A stretch of DNA of 64,000 bases, taken from Pristionchus mayeri. Its lineage: Eukaryota; Nematoda; Chromadorea; Rhabditida; Neodiplogasteridae. Location of the stretch: contig BTRK01000006.1 in NCBI GenBank assembly GCA_036245805.1, positions 49,841,257 through 49,905,256 on the forward strand, given 5' to 3'. The notes under the pieces were generated by a model. The model was not told the origin of the DNA, did not search any database, and saw nothing but the letters and a program-made list of their open reading frames with translations. A program made the translations under genes and the position numbers. Positions 25,799 to 37,578 of the stretch are shown piece by piece. The first letter of the stretch is position 1. Each line of letters starts with the position of its first letter.

Positions 25799-28695
25799 AT
25801 GACCGAGTTTCCACCCTACTGGTTCCTCGTTGCCGAACCCTTCCACACCTATTTCTATCGAACTACCCTCACAGGTAACTTGAAGCATCAATAACTTGCA
25901 TCTGCAAGTTGCATTTCAGTTTCAATACTGTCAAATGGTCTGCTCATTACTTCAATAAAGATGAGCCCTGGCTATCTGGGCAAATACCGATACATGCTGA
26001 TGTTCTTCGCTCTTTGGGATGTCATCAGCTCGCTTGCGCACTCTATCGTTGCGCCGTACATTCACATGACCGATCGCGGCTTTTTCTTCTTCCCCAAGCA
26101 CGTGAATCAACTGAAGTCCGAAGATTGTAAGCAAATCCCGCGAGGGTGTGTGTGTGTGTGTGTGTTAGTTTTCCAGGGTGTGTGTGTGTGTTAGGATTTG
26201 GAAAACGTTGTGCTCGTAGTTGGCCAATCATAACTTGCTTGTAGCTACTTGGGCTAAGGTGATCATGTTAATGTACGGAGCGACGTACATCGAGACGCTG
26301 AACCTGCTCTCTTTCCACTTCATTTATCGATGCAGAGTAGTTGTTAGGTGAGCAATGATTGTCGGAAAAAGAAGAAAAGAGGGCAAAAGTCCAAGGTAGT
26401 TTAGCTCGCGTGGGACATGAACAGCATGGCTTTAAATTTTGGCCGAGAAGTGTCTTGAGCTCCAGTGAAAATTTTGACTTTCAGAGGTCGGCTGTACTAT
26501 TGGACGGAGAAGTGGAGTATGCCGCACTGGTTCGCAGCCGCGCTCCTCTTCCACATCGTTACTCTCATATCGTTTGAGTACGCCGTGGCGCTCAGCTGCT
26601 TTGCAAACGAATTCAGTAGGTAGGAGCAAGGGCAATCCAGGAATGAGAGTCGTTGGACGCATCCAGATCTCTCGACAACGAGCCGATGCTCTCCTTGTAC
26701 GGCGTGAACATAAGCGATCCCCTGATCGGATACGCATTCATGATAGTCCGTGTGAGTATGTATTTATCGGATGCGTTTGAGCAATATTTGAGCTATTTTG
26801 CGAAACGTACATTTAAGTTACGGAGTTGCCCCTCCGTAACGAAAACTGCTCGGAATGTCGTGGCGTATAAAAAACATCTTTAAAAACTCTTCAAAATTAC
26901 ATTTTTTTCTGATTGTGTTCGCTGTGGGTTGTTATCAGTTGCGATCGATCTGCATAGCATCTCTCTCCAATTATGAGAATCCCTTCTCCTACAGCACTCT
27001 TATTAGATTTAGTGAACAACATAATATTGATCGGAACTGAGGCGATAGACCAACAGCCAAAATAGTCCGGGAAAAATCACTTTGAATTGATTTTGATGCA
27101 ACGTGATGCGCCGCGACATTCCGCTGCATTTAGCGGCTGGTGACTACTCGGACAGTATACGTATATTTTAGAGATTGGATCCTGTCACAGGTCTCGATTC
27201 CTACCACCATTCTTCTATGGTAGGATACGGTTGAATTTATTTGTTTTTGTCTCGATTTCGCAATGTTTATCTTTAATTTTTGATAAATTTCAGATCTCTT
27301 ACGCAATTGTAACGCTCGGATTCGCTTTCTCTGCTGGAACAATAGTCATCTGCACTGGATGCATCATCAAAGAACTCAAGTCTCGCAGATAGGATGGACA
27401 GTGCGCTAAATTATTGAACGTTACAGAAGTATGCCAACTGCGAAGAAGAAGAGGCAGCGGGTGATATTCCGCGCACTTCTGATTCAGGTCCTCATCATTA
27501 TATTTATAATAATTATATATTTACTCCCGATGATCATATTATTCTCACCTTCGGTAAATGTAAGGCTTTCGACGAGGGAGGATAGCTAGTTCGCATGATT
27601 GAAGAGTTTCTTTTTAATGGGGGAAAGCTAAAGAAAAAAATGTCCATTTGACAACTGTAACGTCTTGTACATGTCAGAAACGAAAGAGTGTACTTGGCTC
27701 TTACTAACTTAAACGATTGCAATATTCGAAGTGCACAATCAAAATCTCGAAGTGATTCACGAATCAACTTCAGACGGCCATCCCATGCATCTTCTCCTTC
27801 TTTCCACTCTCCATTATTTTCCTGTTCCCGCTAATCACAGGTACGCACTTCCTATAGGTTGGACCTTCCTAATCATGGCAAATGCCTTTTTTTCCTGTCC
27901 AGTATCGAATAGTACCAGTACAGCAAATATGTGAACGAATACGGTCCAATTTCCAAAAATTTAGCATTTCGTGAAATATGTTAAATTTGCAGTTTTGCGA
28001 CTTTTCTATTCTTTCTTTGTTTCATGTACGTCTTCATAAAACCGGATTTTATGCTTATTTGAAAAAATAATGTAATAAATATAAGTTTAAAAAAACGTAA
28101 ATTTACAATAATTCGCGAAGCGTGATAGTTTTGTAAATTATATGGCATTCGCTAATTCCATCATCATGTTCGATATAGTCGCTGTACACTTTCTGACAGT
28201 GTGCGAATCTATTGATAAATCACCATGGGAAGGGCGCAATTTTTGATTATGATCCGCATTTTTCTTGCCTCAACGATGCCTCAATTTACGTTTTTTTTTA
28301 TCCGAGCTAATGAAACGGAAACATATGAATTTTATCTACGCTCGGCGGCGCAACGAAAGTCGAATAATTGCTTACGCATTATAAAAAGAAAGAGAATGGC
28401 CTATCCGCACACTGAAGTGGGACATGCGATTGGAAACGGGGAATTTAGGGGTGAGGTGCAATTGTAAAATGGGAAGATCCAAACTAACGGACCCTTTTTA
28501 GGCGTGGACCTCGGAGCGATAGGCAATCCGCTTCTCGCTATCAGCACTGTATTCCCCTCGATCGACGCACTCATGATCATCATATTCATTCCGACTTACC
28601 GGCAAAGCGTCGAGAGGCTGTTTCTTCGAATAATTTTAAAGGCTAATTTGACGCCCGTTGATACTCTCCCAACTACCATTGATTCTCACTATTAA
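25799..28695 (+). CDS. Seven-transmembrane chemoreceptor, STR family
   Basis: Nine exons in frame: 25799-25874, 25920-26126, 26245-26347, 26485-26619, 26667-26751, 27294-27379, 27427-27487, 27774-27840, 28502-28695 (TAA), giving 337 residues, the usual length for nematode STR receptors. Family features: the N-terminal extracellular stretch, a LGKYRYMLMF motif leading into TM2, FHFIYRC at the end of TM3, the lysine-rich loop before LIQ and TM6, and TM7 followed by TYRQSVERLF. These are expressed in chemosensory neurons in the best-studied worms, where they detect external cues through G proteins. The acceptor at 25918-25919 is chosen because it restores TM1. The donor at 27380 is chosen over a non-GT alternative 12 bases further. 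No in-frame defect was found. The ligand cannot be predicted. Confidence 0.87.
26146..26192. repeat. GT microsatellite in a chemoreceptor intron
   Basis: Two GT runs (about 26146-26164 and 26178-26192) separated by a few bases, directly after the donor of exon 2. They lie wholly inside the intron. Confidence 0.9.
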
Positions 28696-30154
28696 TAAAT
28701 GATTCTCACTATTAAAAAAGAAAACGTTACGACTGTGCAGAGTCCACGATGACCATACATGCATGCATTCCCTTATTTAATGAAAAATGACGATACATTT
28801 ACTTATCTATTTCGTGCGAGAGAGCAAAAGGAGTGAGATCCATTCTTCAATCTCACCCACTGGATTCTCGGTAAAGAGCTGATAAATGCATCATAAATCG
28901 AGTTGTAGCAAAAATGGGCAATCTTGTTTGCCCAAAATGGTATAAATGATCCTCACTACAAGGCGCATCTTACCATGTATGATAGATCGCGGTTTTAGCT
29001 TTTGCCGTAATTTCGAGATCCACAAAATCAGAATGTTGTCAAATAAAAACATGTTGTATATCAGCGGCTTCGTAGATGCACTAACTATCACATGCACTAA
29101 TTTCAAGGCATTTCATCATTCGGTTGCCGAGTTATGGGTAGAAGTGTAGGTGCAGCCTGGCTTAACCGGTCGAGATGGTTTAAAATGAAGTTGATCGCGA
29201 TGATGAGCACCCTTAACTCTTTAGGCAAATATTCACAAAATTTGATGTGGCCAGACCCTTCAGAACTTTGCTCGATTTTTACACGAACGGGTTCATATAC
29301 ATTAGTAAAAATAAATAAATCTCTTTGCGGTAATTCAGTTCGTTGACTTTTGATAGATATAGGTAGGGTGAGAATCATAGTAGTGTTGCTGTATTTTATT
29401 ATTTCGGGATGTTAGTGAAAAATCGTTCATTTCTGTGTCGCAGAGAATGGGCAGTGCCATCAAATAAAGGCCGGTTTTTTTTCGAAAACACGACCCCGCT
29501 GCGCAGAAAGATAAAAAAGACATGGGAAGAGCAGGAATTGCTAGGAACGAGACGACAACATTCCGTGTTGCTCTTCTCTTTTTTTTCATTCGCTTTTTTT
29601 TCATTCGATTTCATTCGCTTAGGGATGAATAAAGAAAACAGCAAACAGCTTTTGAGAAATAAACTATGTAAACTAAACTGCTATCCATCAAAGAAGGCTT
29701 TGCGGCCTCCCGAAGTTCCGCCAAATTTTTTCTTAGAAATGTTTCATAATATAAACTTGAACGTCAATATCCAACAGTGTTTTGAAGCAATGGTCTGATT
29801 CCACCATTAGTTCATCTGATGGCGTGTCAGTGGGTGCCGTGCAGAGGGAGGGATTAGAACACTTTCACATCTTGATCGGAAGGGAATGAGAGCAGTGGAT
29901 CAAGGTGTTTTTTTGCTAGATTCATTCGAATGTGATTCCTCATATAGTCTTTCGAATTTTCCACGTCGTACAGAAGATTAATCGATGACAGAATAAAAAT
30001 TATTAAGATTAATAAAAATAATTAGAATGCATTTATATGTGTCATGGATGGATATGCTAAAAATATTTGGTGATTCAAGGAAAACAATACAATAATTTTG
30101 ATATAATCAACTTTTTTCGAGAGACAATGTCGAGATTTTTCACAATTGTATTTG
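28696..30154. other. Intergenic spacer, no gene recognised
   Basis: Open frames exist (for example about 29409-29798), but they are Lys/Phe-rich, lack family motifs and have no convincing splice pattern. It separates the + strand chemoreceptor from the 3' end of the - strand A/B-module gene. Confidence 0.45.
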
Positions 30155-32138
30155 TTAATTAAGATAATATTTGCCAACGCGAATTCTCTCAATACAAGCG
30201 ACCCCAGTAGTATCATTTCGATTCTTGTAGATCGTATGCCCAGAAGGATAATACCATTCTCCATTCAGACATTCAATCTTCTTGTCAATGGCTGTTATGG
30301 TTTCACATTCGCTGTCGAAGCGGGAGCAGCTCTGAAAGACAATAATGGCATGCGATATGGCACCACACCGATCTTCAATGATCGAATCATGCTCAATGAA
30401 GTAGACCGCGGTCTACAGCATGAAAAACTATCTAAGAAAACATTATTCGCGAGTTATGTATTTTTAGGCCGTGCTGAAGCATTGATGAGCCTATCGCGGC
30501 CGGACTCATATCCTGGCAACATAAAAACAGGAAAATATATTTCAATTTTTACAGCAGTATGAAGAGGTTATGAAGAGGTTTTTGAAACAATTATGAAGAG
30601 GGTTTTTGAAATGTTGTATATCAAACGATATGTTACCTCGACATATAGACGGCTACCGGTGCAATAGGCTTCGTTCGTCGAGTTAATCGCCGGGCCGTGT
30701 CCTTCTGCGCGCATTACTTTATCTTTATAGTACGTGTCCCAATGATTTTCCATGTCGATCTGCGGAAAAAATTCCAACTTACGGCAGTCTCCTGAAATAT
30801 TGTGTTTGCCTTATCTTGACATAGTGCAATCACGCTCGCTATTTACGGAAAACAATAAACAACCAACCTGTATAGGATGGTGTAGCAAGTGCATCAGCAC
30901 ATGCGACCCTTGTAGTGGATGCTCCTTTCAAGTCGGTCATTTTTCTCACTGGATTATCTCCTTCATACGCAAACCAGTCTCCATCCACACATTCCACCTT
31001 GTTCGTGGGCAATATCCAGTGACTGGGAGTGTAATCCTGACAAGAAGTATGCGTAATTCTGCGAAGATTGCTAAAGATATGCAAAATATTTTGTCGGTTT
31101 AGAATGGTTGTGAATCTTTACCTCGAAGTATAGGACTCCACTTTTGCAAGTGGCTTTGGTCGCCGAGATTGTCGCCGGCATGTATCCGCTTACTTCATTT
31201 GGGGCACCCTCTGGTTCCCTTCTATGGTTGAATACCTTCCGCAATGACGTCTTCGGTAGAACGGCCAACGAACGACATCCTGCCAAACCCTCAGTGTTAT
31301 CGGTATCCTCATGGATAGATACATGAGCTTCACCACTTAGCGCTAGCAACCAACCTTTGAATTTGTCAACACAAGCAACTCTAGCAGTGGAAAGTCCTTC
31401 GGAGTTCACGATCCTGGCATTGGTGACGTTTGCGTAATACCCATACCACTCTCCATTCACGCATCCCAACTTCACTGCGGCCGTTACTTCTGTAGGCCAG
31501 TGACGTACTTTTATGTCTTTGTATTCCTGCAATAGATATTTCTGAAATCAAATACGTATTTGAAGGTTGATAAGAATGAATTTTTAAAATCATTAGAAAT
31601 GTTGCATAGCATTGTTCTCGTTCACCTCGTAATACAGTTCACCAGCACTGCAGTGCGCCTCGGTCTCAGATATATTCGCCGGTCTGTAGCCATTTGCATG
31701 CTTACGATAGTGCGGATCATGTCTTCTCCTGTTGAACTTCCTATTCCATTTGCTTTCCAGTACCTCCTTCGGAAGATCGTTTAACGGAAGACATGCTACT
31801 AAAATACAAGAGTTAGAGATATTGTCCTCATAGTTTACTATAACATTCTGCTTATAGAATGCAGCCGTTAGGAACTACAACTTTGAAATATTACTAATGA
31901 ACACAGCATCATTATTTACAGGAAGATACAGAGAACGAAACTTTGAGCTACTTGTAAAATCGATCATACCGCGAGTTTCGGGCGACGATTGCGGTGCTTC
32001 AATGGGCGAAATATCATCGATGGATGGCTTTCCTATCAGAGGCAGGCTTTCAGAAGACGAGTCCTTGGGCGAGTTGGCCGCACAGTCGATTGCTGTTGCA
32101 GCCGAGAGGAGAAGAAGGAGGAGAAGAGGAGACATCAC
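30155..32138 (-). CDS. Secreted A/B-module protein, three module pairs (family not recognised)
   Basis: Seven exons read on the minus strand: 32138-31970 (signal peptide MMSPLLLLLLLSAATA plus an acidic linker), then alternating A and B exons 31798-31626, 31526-31355, 31279-31122, 31036-30868, 30791-30637 and 30331-30155 (TAA). All phases fit, giving 390 residues. A exons (phase 1 in, 0 out) carry a first Cys with a Leu-Pro motif and W-N, and end in a NIS-x-TEA-x-C motif and LYxE. B exons (0 in, 1 out) carry CVNGEWYxY and then ARVAC. Each A/B pair has four Cys, probably two disulphides. The last B exon is terminal. No membrane segment after the signal, so secretion is expected. The C-x-NG-x-W ... 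V-x-C spacing recalls nematode secreted Cys domains such as DUF281, but only loosely. Function unknown. Confidence 0.85.
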
Positions 32139-32164
32139 TCATGCTTCGGTTGTGGGAAGCCCTT

Positions 32165-32240
32165 CTTTTATACGCACGAGGATCATAGAACCAACTCTCT
32201 AGGTGGCCCTCAAAGGTCGAGCATCAGTGGCATTTGCATA
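32165..32240 (-). promoter_or_regulatory. Shared promoter block: octamer-like site and TATA box
   Basis: On the minus strand an ATGCAAAT (plus coordinates 32232-32239) is followed by CTCGACCTTTGAGGG, then TCCTCGTGCGTATAAAAG, with the TATA box at 32165-32172 about 27 bases upstream of the ATG. The same order and spacing is seen upstream of the copy at 33838. ATGCAAAT is the classic POU-domain octamer. Its use here is inference from sequence. Confidence 0.7.
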
Positions 32241-32654
32241 GTAGAGGTGATGGAACCTCTCAGTTTCGAACGATCTCTTTGTCAGGAGCAGATTTTCGAT
32301 CTGCCTCTTCCTCTATCTCTCTCTCTCTCCGGAAGTAAATCGGCGAGAAAGGACAATGTTTGTGTAGGACAATGTTTGTGTTGGATCATCTTGATCACTG
32401 AGACATTGAATTTTAAATATCCATTCTTGCCGAAGTTCTGTTGGGATTAAAGGCGTACTAATTATGATTGTAAAGATAATCGGATATACATTACCCGCAC
32501 TTCCCTCCAATTGGGAGCAGATCTTCAGAACCAACATTTGTGATTTCTTTGATTTTCAAAACATTAATCATGTTATTTGCCAATAAATGCATTTTGATTA
32601 TGCACTTAGCAAAGGGAAAGCAATCAAAGATACTGGCCAACAAATATATTCCAG

Positions 32655-33090
32655 ATATGCACAACAGGCCGACTGCTCGCCCTTGAGAACTTCAACCTGA
32701 TCACCGAATCGCCTTTCGTGCAAGATCAATCGTTATTCATGTTTGAATCTCTGTGCTTGGTCTATCACGTTCCCACTTCGTGCCAAACGTTTGGCGATTT
32801 TTTATAGGAAATTTATAGGACATTTGTTTTTATAGGAAATTTCCAATTCTTCTCCGTATATTATGTTATTACACAGAGGAAATAATTTCAACGACCTGAA
32901 TAAAGGAATGCAAGATTGATTTAATGATACAATTATTGCTTCACAGAGCTACGGCTGTAGTGGTCGTCGAAAGTTCGTCGATGACGCCGGCAACCGGCAA
33001 CGAGAAATTCAATGACGAAAACTCATCGAGAGTGCCTTCACGATTCAGTTCGAATACAATATAAAAGCATCTCACAAAGTGATGTGGACA
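32655..33090 (+). pseudogene. M13 peptidase gene fragment
   Basis: Starts at an intact acceptor and matches the zinc-motif exon of the M13 relic at 23725, reading TTGRLLALENFNLITESP, so the zinc motif has become LENFN, with both His gone. Later blocks near 32945-33000 (SYGCSGRR) and 33000-33045 match the third-ligand exon and the C-terminal exon of the same relic, compressed and out of order of splice sites. No 5' exons are present. This is a dead duplicate piece between two divergently transcribed A/B genes. Confidence 0.78.
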
Positions 33091-33626
33091 TAATTCTCAT
33101 GAGTTGGAAGAACATATAAATGCGTATATTATCCAAAACTTGATTCAATTTCATGAAGATGTTGAATATGTCTATTCATCACTTCCAAGTTGTCATTCAA
33201 TGTTGGTGGTATTTCGTTCAGTTTTGTGTGGGAGTGGCTATCCAATGAAAGAAGATCCAACATTTCCATTCAAAAAGATAGAGAAAAAGTAAAGAATATG
33301 AGAAATAGAGACAGACAGCCGCCCTTTGAAAATATGATCGTGTTGAGCAGAGAGATCAAAAAGACATCGAAACAGTAGGATGAGCAAAGAAACAAGGGAT
33401 GAGAAATTAAGTAGCAGAAAACAGCGTAGGATTCAATGAAAGGTGCAGGAAGGTGTTTGTTTTCTGATCAGGTAATTGTCTCTTTTTCAATATGTTCTCT
33501 TCTCAACCTGAGATGAGTGAAGTTAATTCAATGAAACAACACTTTTTCGTGTAACACAATCAACACAATTGATATGTGCATACATAATTCGATAATTCCA
33601 AGGCGGAAGTGTCATCACATCCATTC

Positions 33627-33632
<6 letters not shown>

Positions 33633-33673
<41 letters not shown>
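33633..33673. repeat. (GA)n microsatellite in A/B gene upstream region
   Basis: About 20 GA units, upstream of the octamer/TATA block of the gene at 33838. A shorter complementary CT run sits at the matching place upstream of the gene ending at 32138 (about 32311-32330) and near 47460-47476. Confidence 0.9.
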
Positions 33674-33679
<6 letters not shown>

Positions 33680-33734
33680 TCGAACATTTTCTCTCGAAAA
33701 GATATATCATGTGAAAAAGAGAGGATCATCTCTT

Positions 33735-33807
33735 CTATGCAAATGCCGCTGCTCGACCTTTGAGGGCGACATTGAAAGTTGTTTCTATGATCCTCGTGCA
33801 TATAAAA
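33735..33807 (+). promoter_or_regulatory. Shared promoter block: octamer-like site and TATA box
   Basis: ATGCAAAT (33737-33744), then CTCGACCTTTGAGGG, then TCCTCGTGCATATAAAA with the TATA box at 33799-33807, 31 bases before the ATG at 33838. Same order and near-identical spacing as the divergent copy at 32165-32240. The conservation of about 75 bp across strands, while surrounding DNA differs, suggests retained function or recent duplication. Confidence 0.7.
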
Positions 33808-33837
33808 CGAGGAGTCCCCACCACGAGACCATGTTCG

Positions 33838-35300
33838 ATGTTTCGTCTTACCCTCCTCCTTCTTCTCTCTGCTGCAACATCCACTGGCTATGCGGCCAAC
33901 TCTCCCAAGCAAACGCCGCCAAGGGACGCGCTCTCCGAAGTCTCGCCACTCGTAGAGGCACCGACGGAAGATCGTTCGCGCAAGGAATCACTATCGCCTA
34001 TGCTACCGCCAATCGAATCTCAGGGTAAGATCGATTGAACGAAAATACTTCGCTCAAAGTGATAGTTATGAGGATGATATCGCAAACACTTGTATTTTAG
34101 GGGATTGCTCTACGTTGGATGATCTTCCGCAGGAGGAACTGGAGAAAATATGGAACGAGTCACTGGCGTCCGTTGTGCGTTGAAATTACTGGAGAAGGTG
34201 GGACGGGAGACCGCATGAAAGGCTGTCGAGGAATCAGGCAGTCCCGCACAACATGCTATCGGATACAGAAGGGCGAATATCTCATCAACAGAGGCCACAT
34301 GCAGTTCTGGAATTCTATTCTTTGAGGTAAAGAAAATACACGTACCAGGTACTATAATATGATATATATTTTAAAGATTCAATTGTCGAAATATTAGAGA
34401 TCAACAATCCTTTCTTGCAGAGTTACTTAGGCAATAGACCGATAATATCCTCCGCTATGAAGTTGGGATGCGTGAATGGAGAATGGCAATTGTATGTGTC
34501 CGACAATCTGCATCGAAATGCCCTGCACCCCGAAGGATCTTCTTCTTCTATTAGGGTCGCTTGCGCGGATTCATTTGATGCTGAAATACCTCCCATACCA
34601 GGTTGGTTGTTAGTGCAAGGGGGGGGGGTACAAAATAGAAACCGACAAAACCGTAATGGAACGCCGCTCCCTCGAGAGTTGTAATTGCTACTTCGAAGTT
34701 GTTTCATTGTAATTTGCATGGACTTCCATAGATCACCATAATTAGATTCTCTACCTAGGCGATCTTGAGCTTCGCTTCACATCTGTGTAAGGGGTAATGG
34801 TCCAAAGAGGATAATATCACCCCCCCCCCCATCCATAGATGTTGAAACCGATTTCGCTAATAAAAAATGAGGAGATATCGTTGAAAGTTATATTTTAGGA
34901 CACTGCCCTCCGTTGGTTGATTTTCCGCAGGTCGCACTGGAGAATTTATGGAGAGAGAAATTAGGCACCGGCAGTCGACCGATCAGATTTATGAAGGCAA
35001 ATATCTCAGCGACCGAAGCTACCTGCACTAGTGGGCATCTATGGAGCGAGGTAATCTAGTTTTAAACGATATAGTGTTGTAAACTTCACATATGTTTTCT
35101 ATTTTTATAAATTTATCGTTCTATACTTTCAGCAATACCAAAACAATTTCTTATCACTTCGATACTCGAATAAAGTGGCATGTGTTAATGGAGAATGGTA
35201 TCGGTATTATAGAATCGAAGAAGAACCGGAAAAGATCACTGACTCGAGAGGATCTTCCACTGCTAGAGTCGCTTGCGCTGATTATTCTAAATTTAAATAA
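33838..35300 (+). CDS. Secreted A/B-module protein, two module pairs (family not recognised)
   Basis: Exons 33838-34024 (signal peptide MFRLTLLLLLSAATSTGYA and acidic Pro/Ser linker), 34101-34171 plus 34222-34326 (A), 34421-34601 (B), 34899-35050 (A) and 35133-35300 (terminal B, TAA), 287 residues if spliced so. The first A module is split: its frame meets a TGA just after the W-N segment and resumes in another frame. A 50-nt GT-AG intron (34172-34221, weak GTTGTG donor) removes the problem, but a frameshift mutation is the alternative. Module motifs are as in the - strand gene: CVNGEW, VAC and NISxTEATC. AATAAA overlaps the stop codon. The 3' flank is shared with the terminal exon at 50.7-51.1 kb. 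Confidence 0.75.
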
Positions 35301-35861
35301 AGCATGTTAATCATCGATCAATCGTACGAGTTACGTTTAGCATTCGAAAGACTGTATGCGACCGTTTGCTGAAGAATTAAACAAATTCGAAGGGATCTGG
35401 GAAAGTCAACAAAGGTTATTACAAAAGTAAAGCTTTGTTCCTTAAACTTTTTTTCGGTCTCGTTTCTCGGTTCCTCTCTTGTTCTGTCTGAACATTAAGA
35501 GAGCACATGAAATGCGGAGGGCTCTATACGACTTCTCGACACTAGTACGAGTGATAGAGCAGAACCAATTTGAAGAACTCATGGCCCGTTAAAGTAGAAT
35601 TTGAGTGCATGCGACTGCGATCCCCAATCTAAGCAGATGAAGTTAGCGCGCGGTCTTTATCCAGTGCAGAATATTTATGCGAGCTCACGTTGTGGGTGCA
35701 ATACGATTACATCTACCAAGCGATGCCGTCGTTATGAAAATCTATCACATAAAAAAGTAAATATTGATGATTCGAATGCATGATATTTCAAGTCTGCCGC
35801 TTCCTTGTACTAAAGAGCGTGAATTTCTTATGAGCGATAGGAAAAATCTTTTTTTTAGATA
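35301..35861. other. Spacer downstream of A/B gene
   Basis: The first about 150 bases match the 3' flank of the terminal B exon at 50884 (both have AATAAAGCAT, then a GTTCGAAAGACT-like stretch), so the duplication extended past the gene end. The remainder shows no gene. Confidence 0.55.
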
Positions 35862-36190
35862 CAGTCGCGCCAGAAAGTGAGTAGACGATTTTTATTTTTG
35901 ATATAACTTTTGTTGTAGCTGATTTCGCAATTTGGATGTTGTGGTACTATATACCAAATCCATCGAGGAATACGATGCGTGCATTGCGTCATCAATTGCA
36001 TAATCGTTGATTGCGTAGTGATGACGCAATCAAAGTGTACTTTTTCAAAACGGCATTATTCTTACATAGATTTTTTCCTACTCGCCAAACTTTCTGAGGT
36101 TGGAGATATGGCTGAGGACTACCCAGAAACAATTTTTGAAGTTGCTGCGCGACCGCACATTTGCTGCAGCCTTGCTGCAAAAACAGGGTC
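35862..36190 (+). repeat. Tc1/mariner-like repeat, copy 1
   Basis: Begins at a TA followed by CAGTCGCGCCAGAAAGT, similar in layout to Tc1-type ends. An inverted second copy with the same terminus lies at 47888-48225. Only one terminus is clear here. No transposase frame seen, so non-autonomous or truncated. Confidence 0.6.
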
Positions 36191-36436
36191 GCCAATTCAG
36201 AACTCGGCTTCTATATGAGCTAGACACTCGGCTAAAGCATCAAAATGATCGCCATCATGAGTGCACATGATCCTGAGAATGAGAAAGCTATAACTCAAAA
36301 TTTGCCCTCAGGGCATGAAAAAATCACTTTTTTTGCATGACCATTTTTTGGACATTCATAACTTGCCTGTGCTACATAGTGAAACCGATTTCGCACCCCC
36401 CCAAATAATGATGAGGAAACCCCACAGTTATTTTAG

Positions 36437-37578
36437 CAGAATGTCAGCCGTTGGTGAATCTTCCGAAATCTTTTCTGGAGGAAATATTGAACGCAACAGA
36501 GCGACACGATCGACGTAAAATAGAATACCTACCTGCGAATATCTCGGCGACCGAAGCTACTTGAAATACTGGAATTCTATATTTCGAGGTGAAGAAACAA
36601 TATACAATAAACCTAGAAATTATTTTGCGTGCTCTTGACAATATTCTCAGAATCATGCTTATTGTTCAGGACCACATTCCGCATTCCTGGATTTTATCCA
36701 CGAATAAGGTGGGATGCGTGAATGGAGAATGGCTTATGTATGAGGGCGACAAACTAGTGAAAAAGATCCTGGACTCCAAAGGAGCATCCTCTACAAGAGT
36801 CGCTTGCGCTTTTCGAATTGATCCTGAAGGTTGGTTGTCAGTGTCTCCCCTAGATAGTGAGATCGATTGCTACATTACTCTCTATGTCATCTTGTGCGTC
36901 CGTCTGTCCGTCCGTTCGGATGTCTTCTTTTGTAAAAAAAGGGATAATTGATTCGATACCATTCGCTAACACGTGTATTTTAGTGGGCTGCCATCCTTTG
37001 ACAGTTTTGGAGAAGGCGGAGCTGCAGAAGACATGGAATGATATGGATTCACCTCGCCTTGCAAAAGTTGCAAAAGGATACAGGCATGCGACTGTCTTGG
37101 CGACCGAAGCAACTTGTACAAGTGGCCGTCTATATATCGAGGTGAAGTAAATAGTATTATGCACATCTACGTTCTTTCTTTCTTTTTTTGAGGGTACTTA
37201 TTTTGTGTGTTGCCCAGATTGTCGAGATCCACTTGTTTTACAAACTCTCAGTGTCGATGATGGATGGACAATTATATTAGGAGGGGGATTGGTCCTAGGC
37301 GATTTGGGCCTTTTTAAATAAAAATGCCTTTTCCACAACCTTTACAAAATCATACCTATTGCGTAATCAATCGTTTATTTCAGGACAGAATTCCTGGTAT
37401 ATTGCTGTCTTCCTCGACAAAGGTGGAATGCGTGAATGGAACGTGGTTTGCGCATTCGTTAGGCCGCCTGTCGACCAATATCCGCAACTCCATTGGATCT
37501 TCCTCTAGAGTGGCTTGTGCTGAATATTTTGCGCCGCCCACAGGTTGGTTGGTTGGAACAGTTTCCTCTAAATTGTGA
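36437..37578 (+). pseudogene. A/B-module gene copy, 5'-truncated and stop-containing
   Basis: Four consecutive module exons: A 36437-36588, B 36670-36829, A 36984-37141 and B 37384-37543 (read through to a TGA at 37576-37578). Phases are the family standard, but there is no signal exon upstream, where a Tc1-like repeat sits instead. In the first A exon the codon for the conserved Cys of the TEAT-C motif is TGA (36562-36564). Module sequences otherwise keep CVNGEW/CVNGTW and VACA motifs. The last two exons lie at or inside the left arm of the large inverted duplication. Confidence 0.8.

Noticed and set aside
27392..27426. AT-AG intron in the chemoreceptor gene
   Set aside because: A GT donor 12 bases upstream (27380) keeps the frame and the KELK-SMPT junction, so no unusual intron is needed.
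29409..29798. 129-residue open frame as a gene
   Set aside because: Lys/Phe-rich, no homology seen, no splice pattern, and it overlaps low-complexity T-rich DNA.
30146..30562. Plus-strand 138-residue open frame
   Set aside because: It is the antisense of the terminal B exon and adjoining intron of the minus-strand A/B gene, which has the family motifs and phases.
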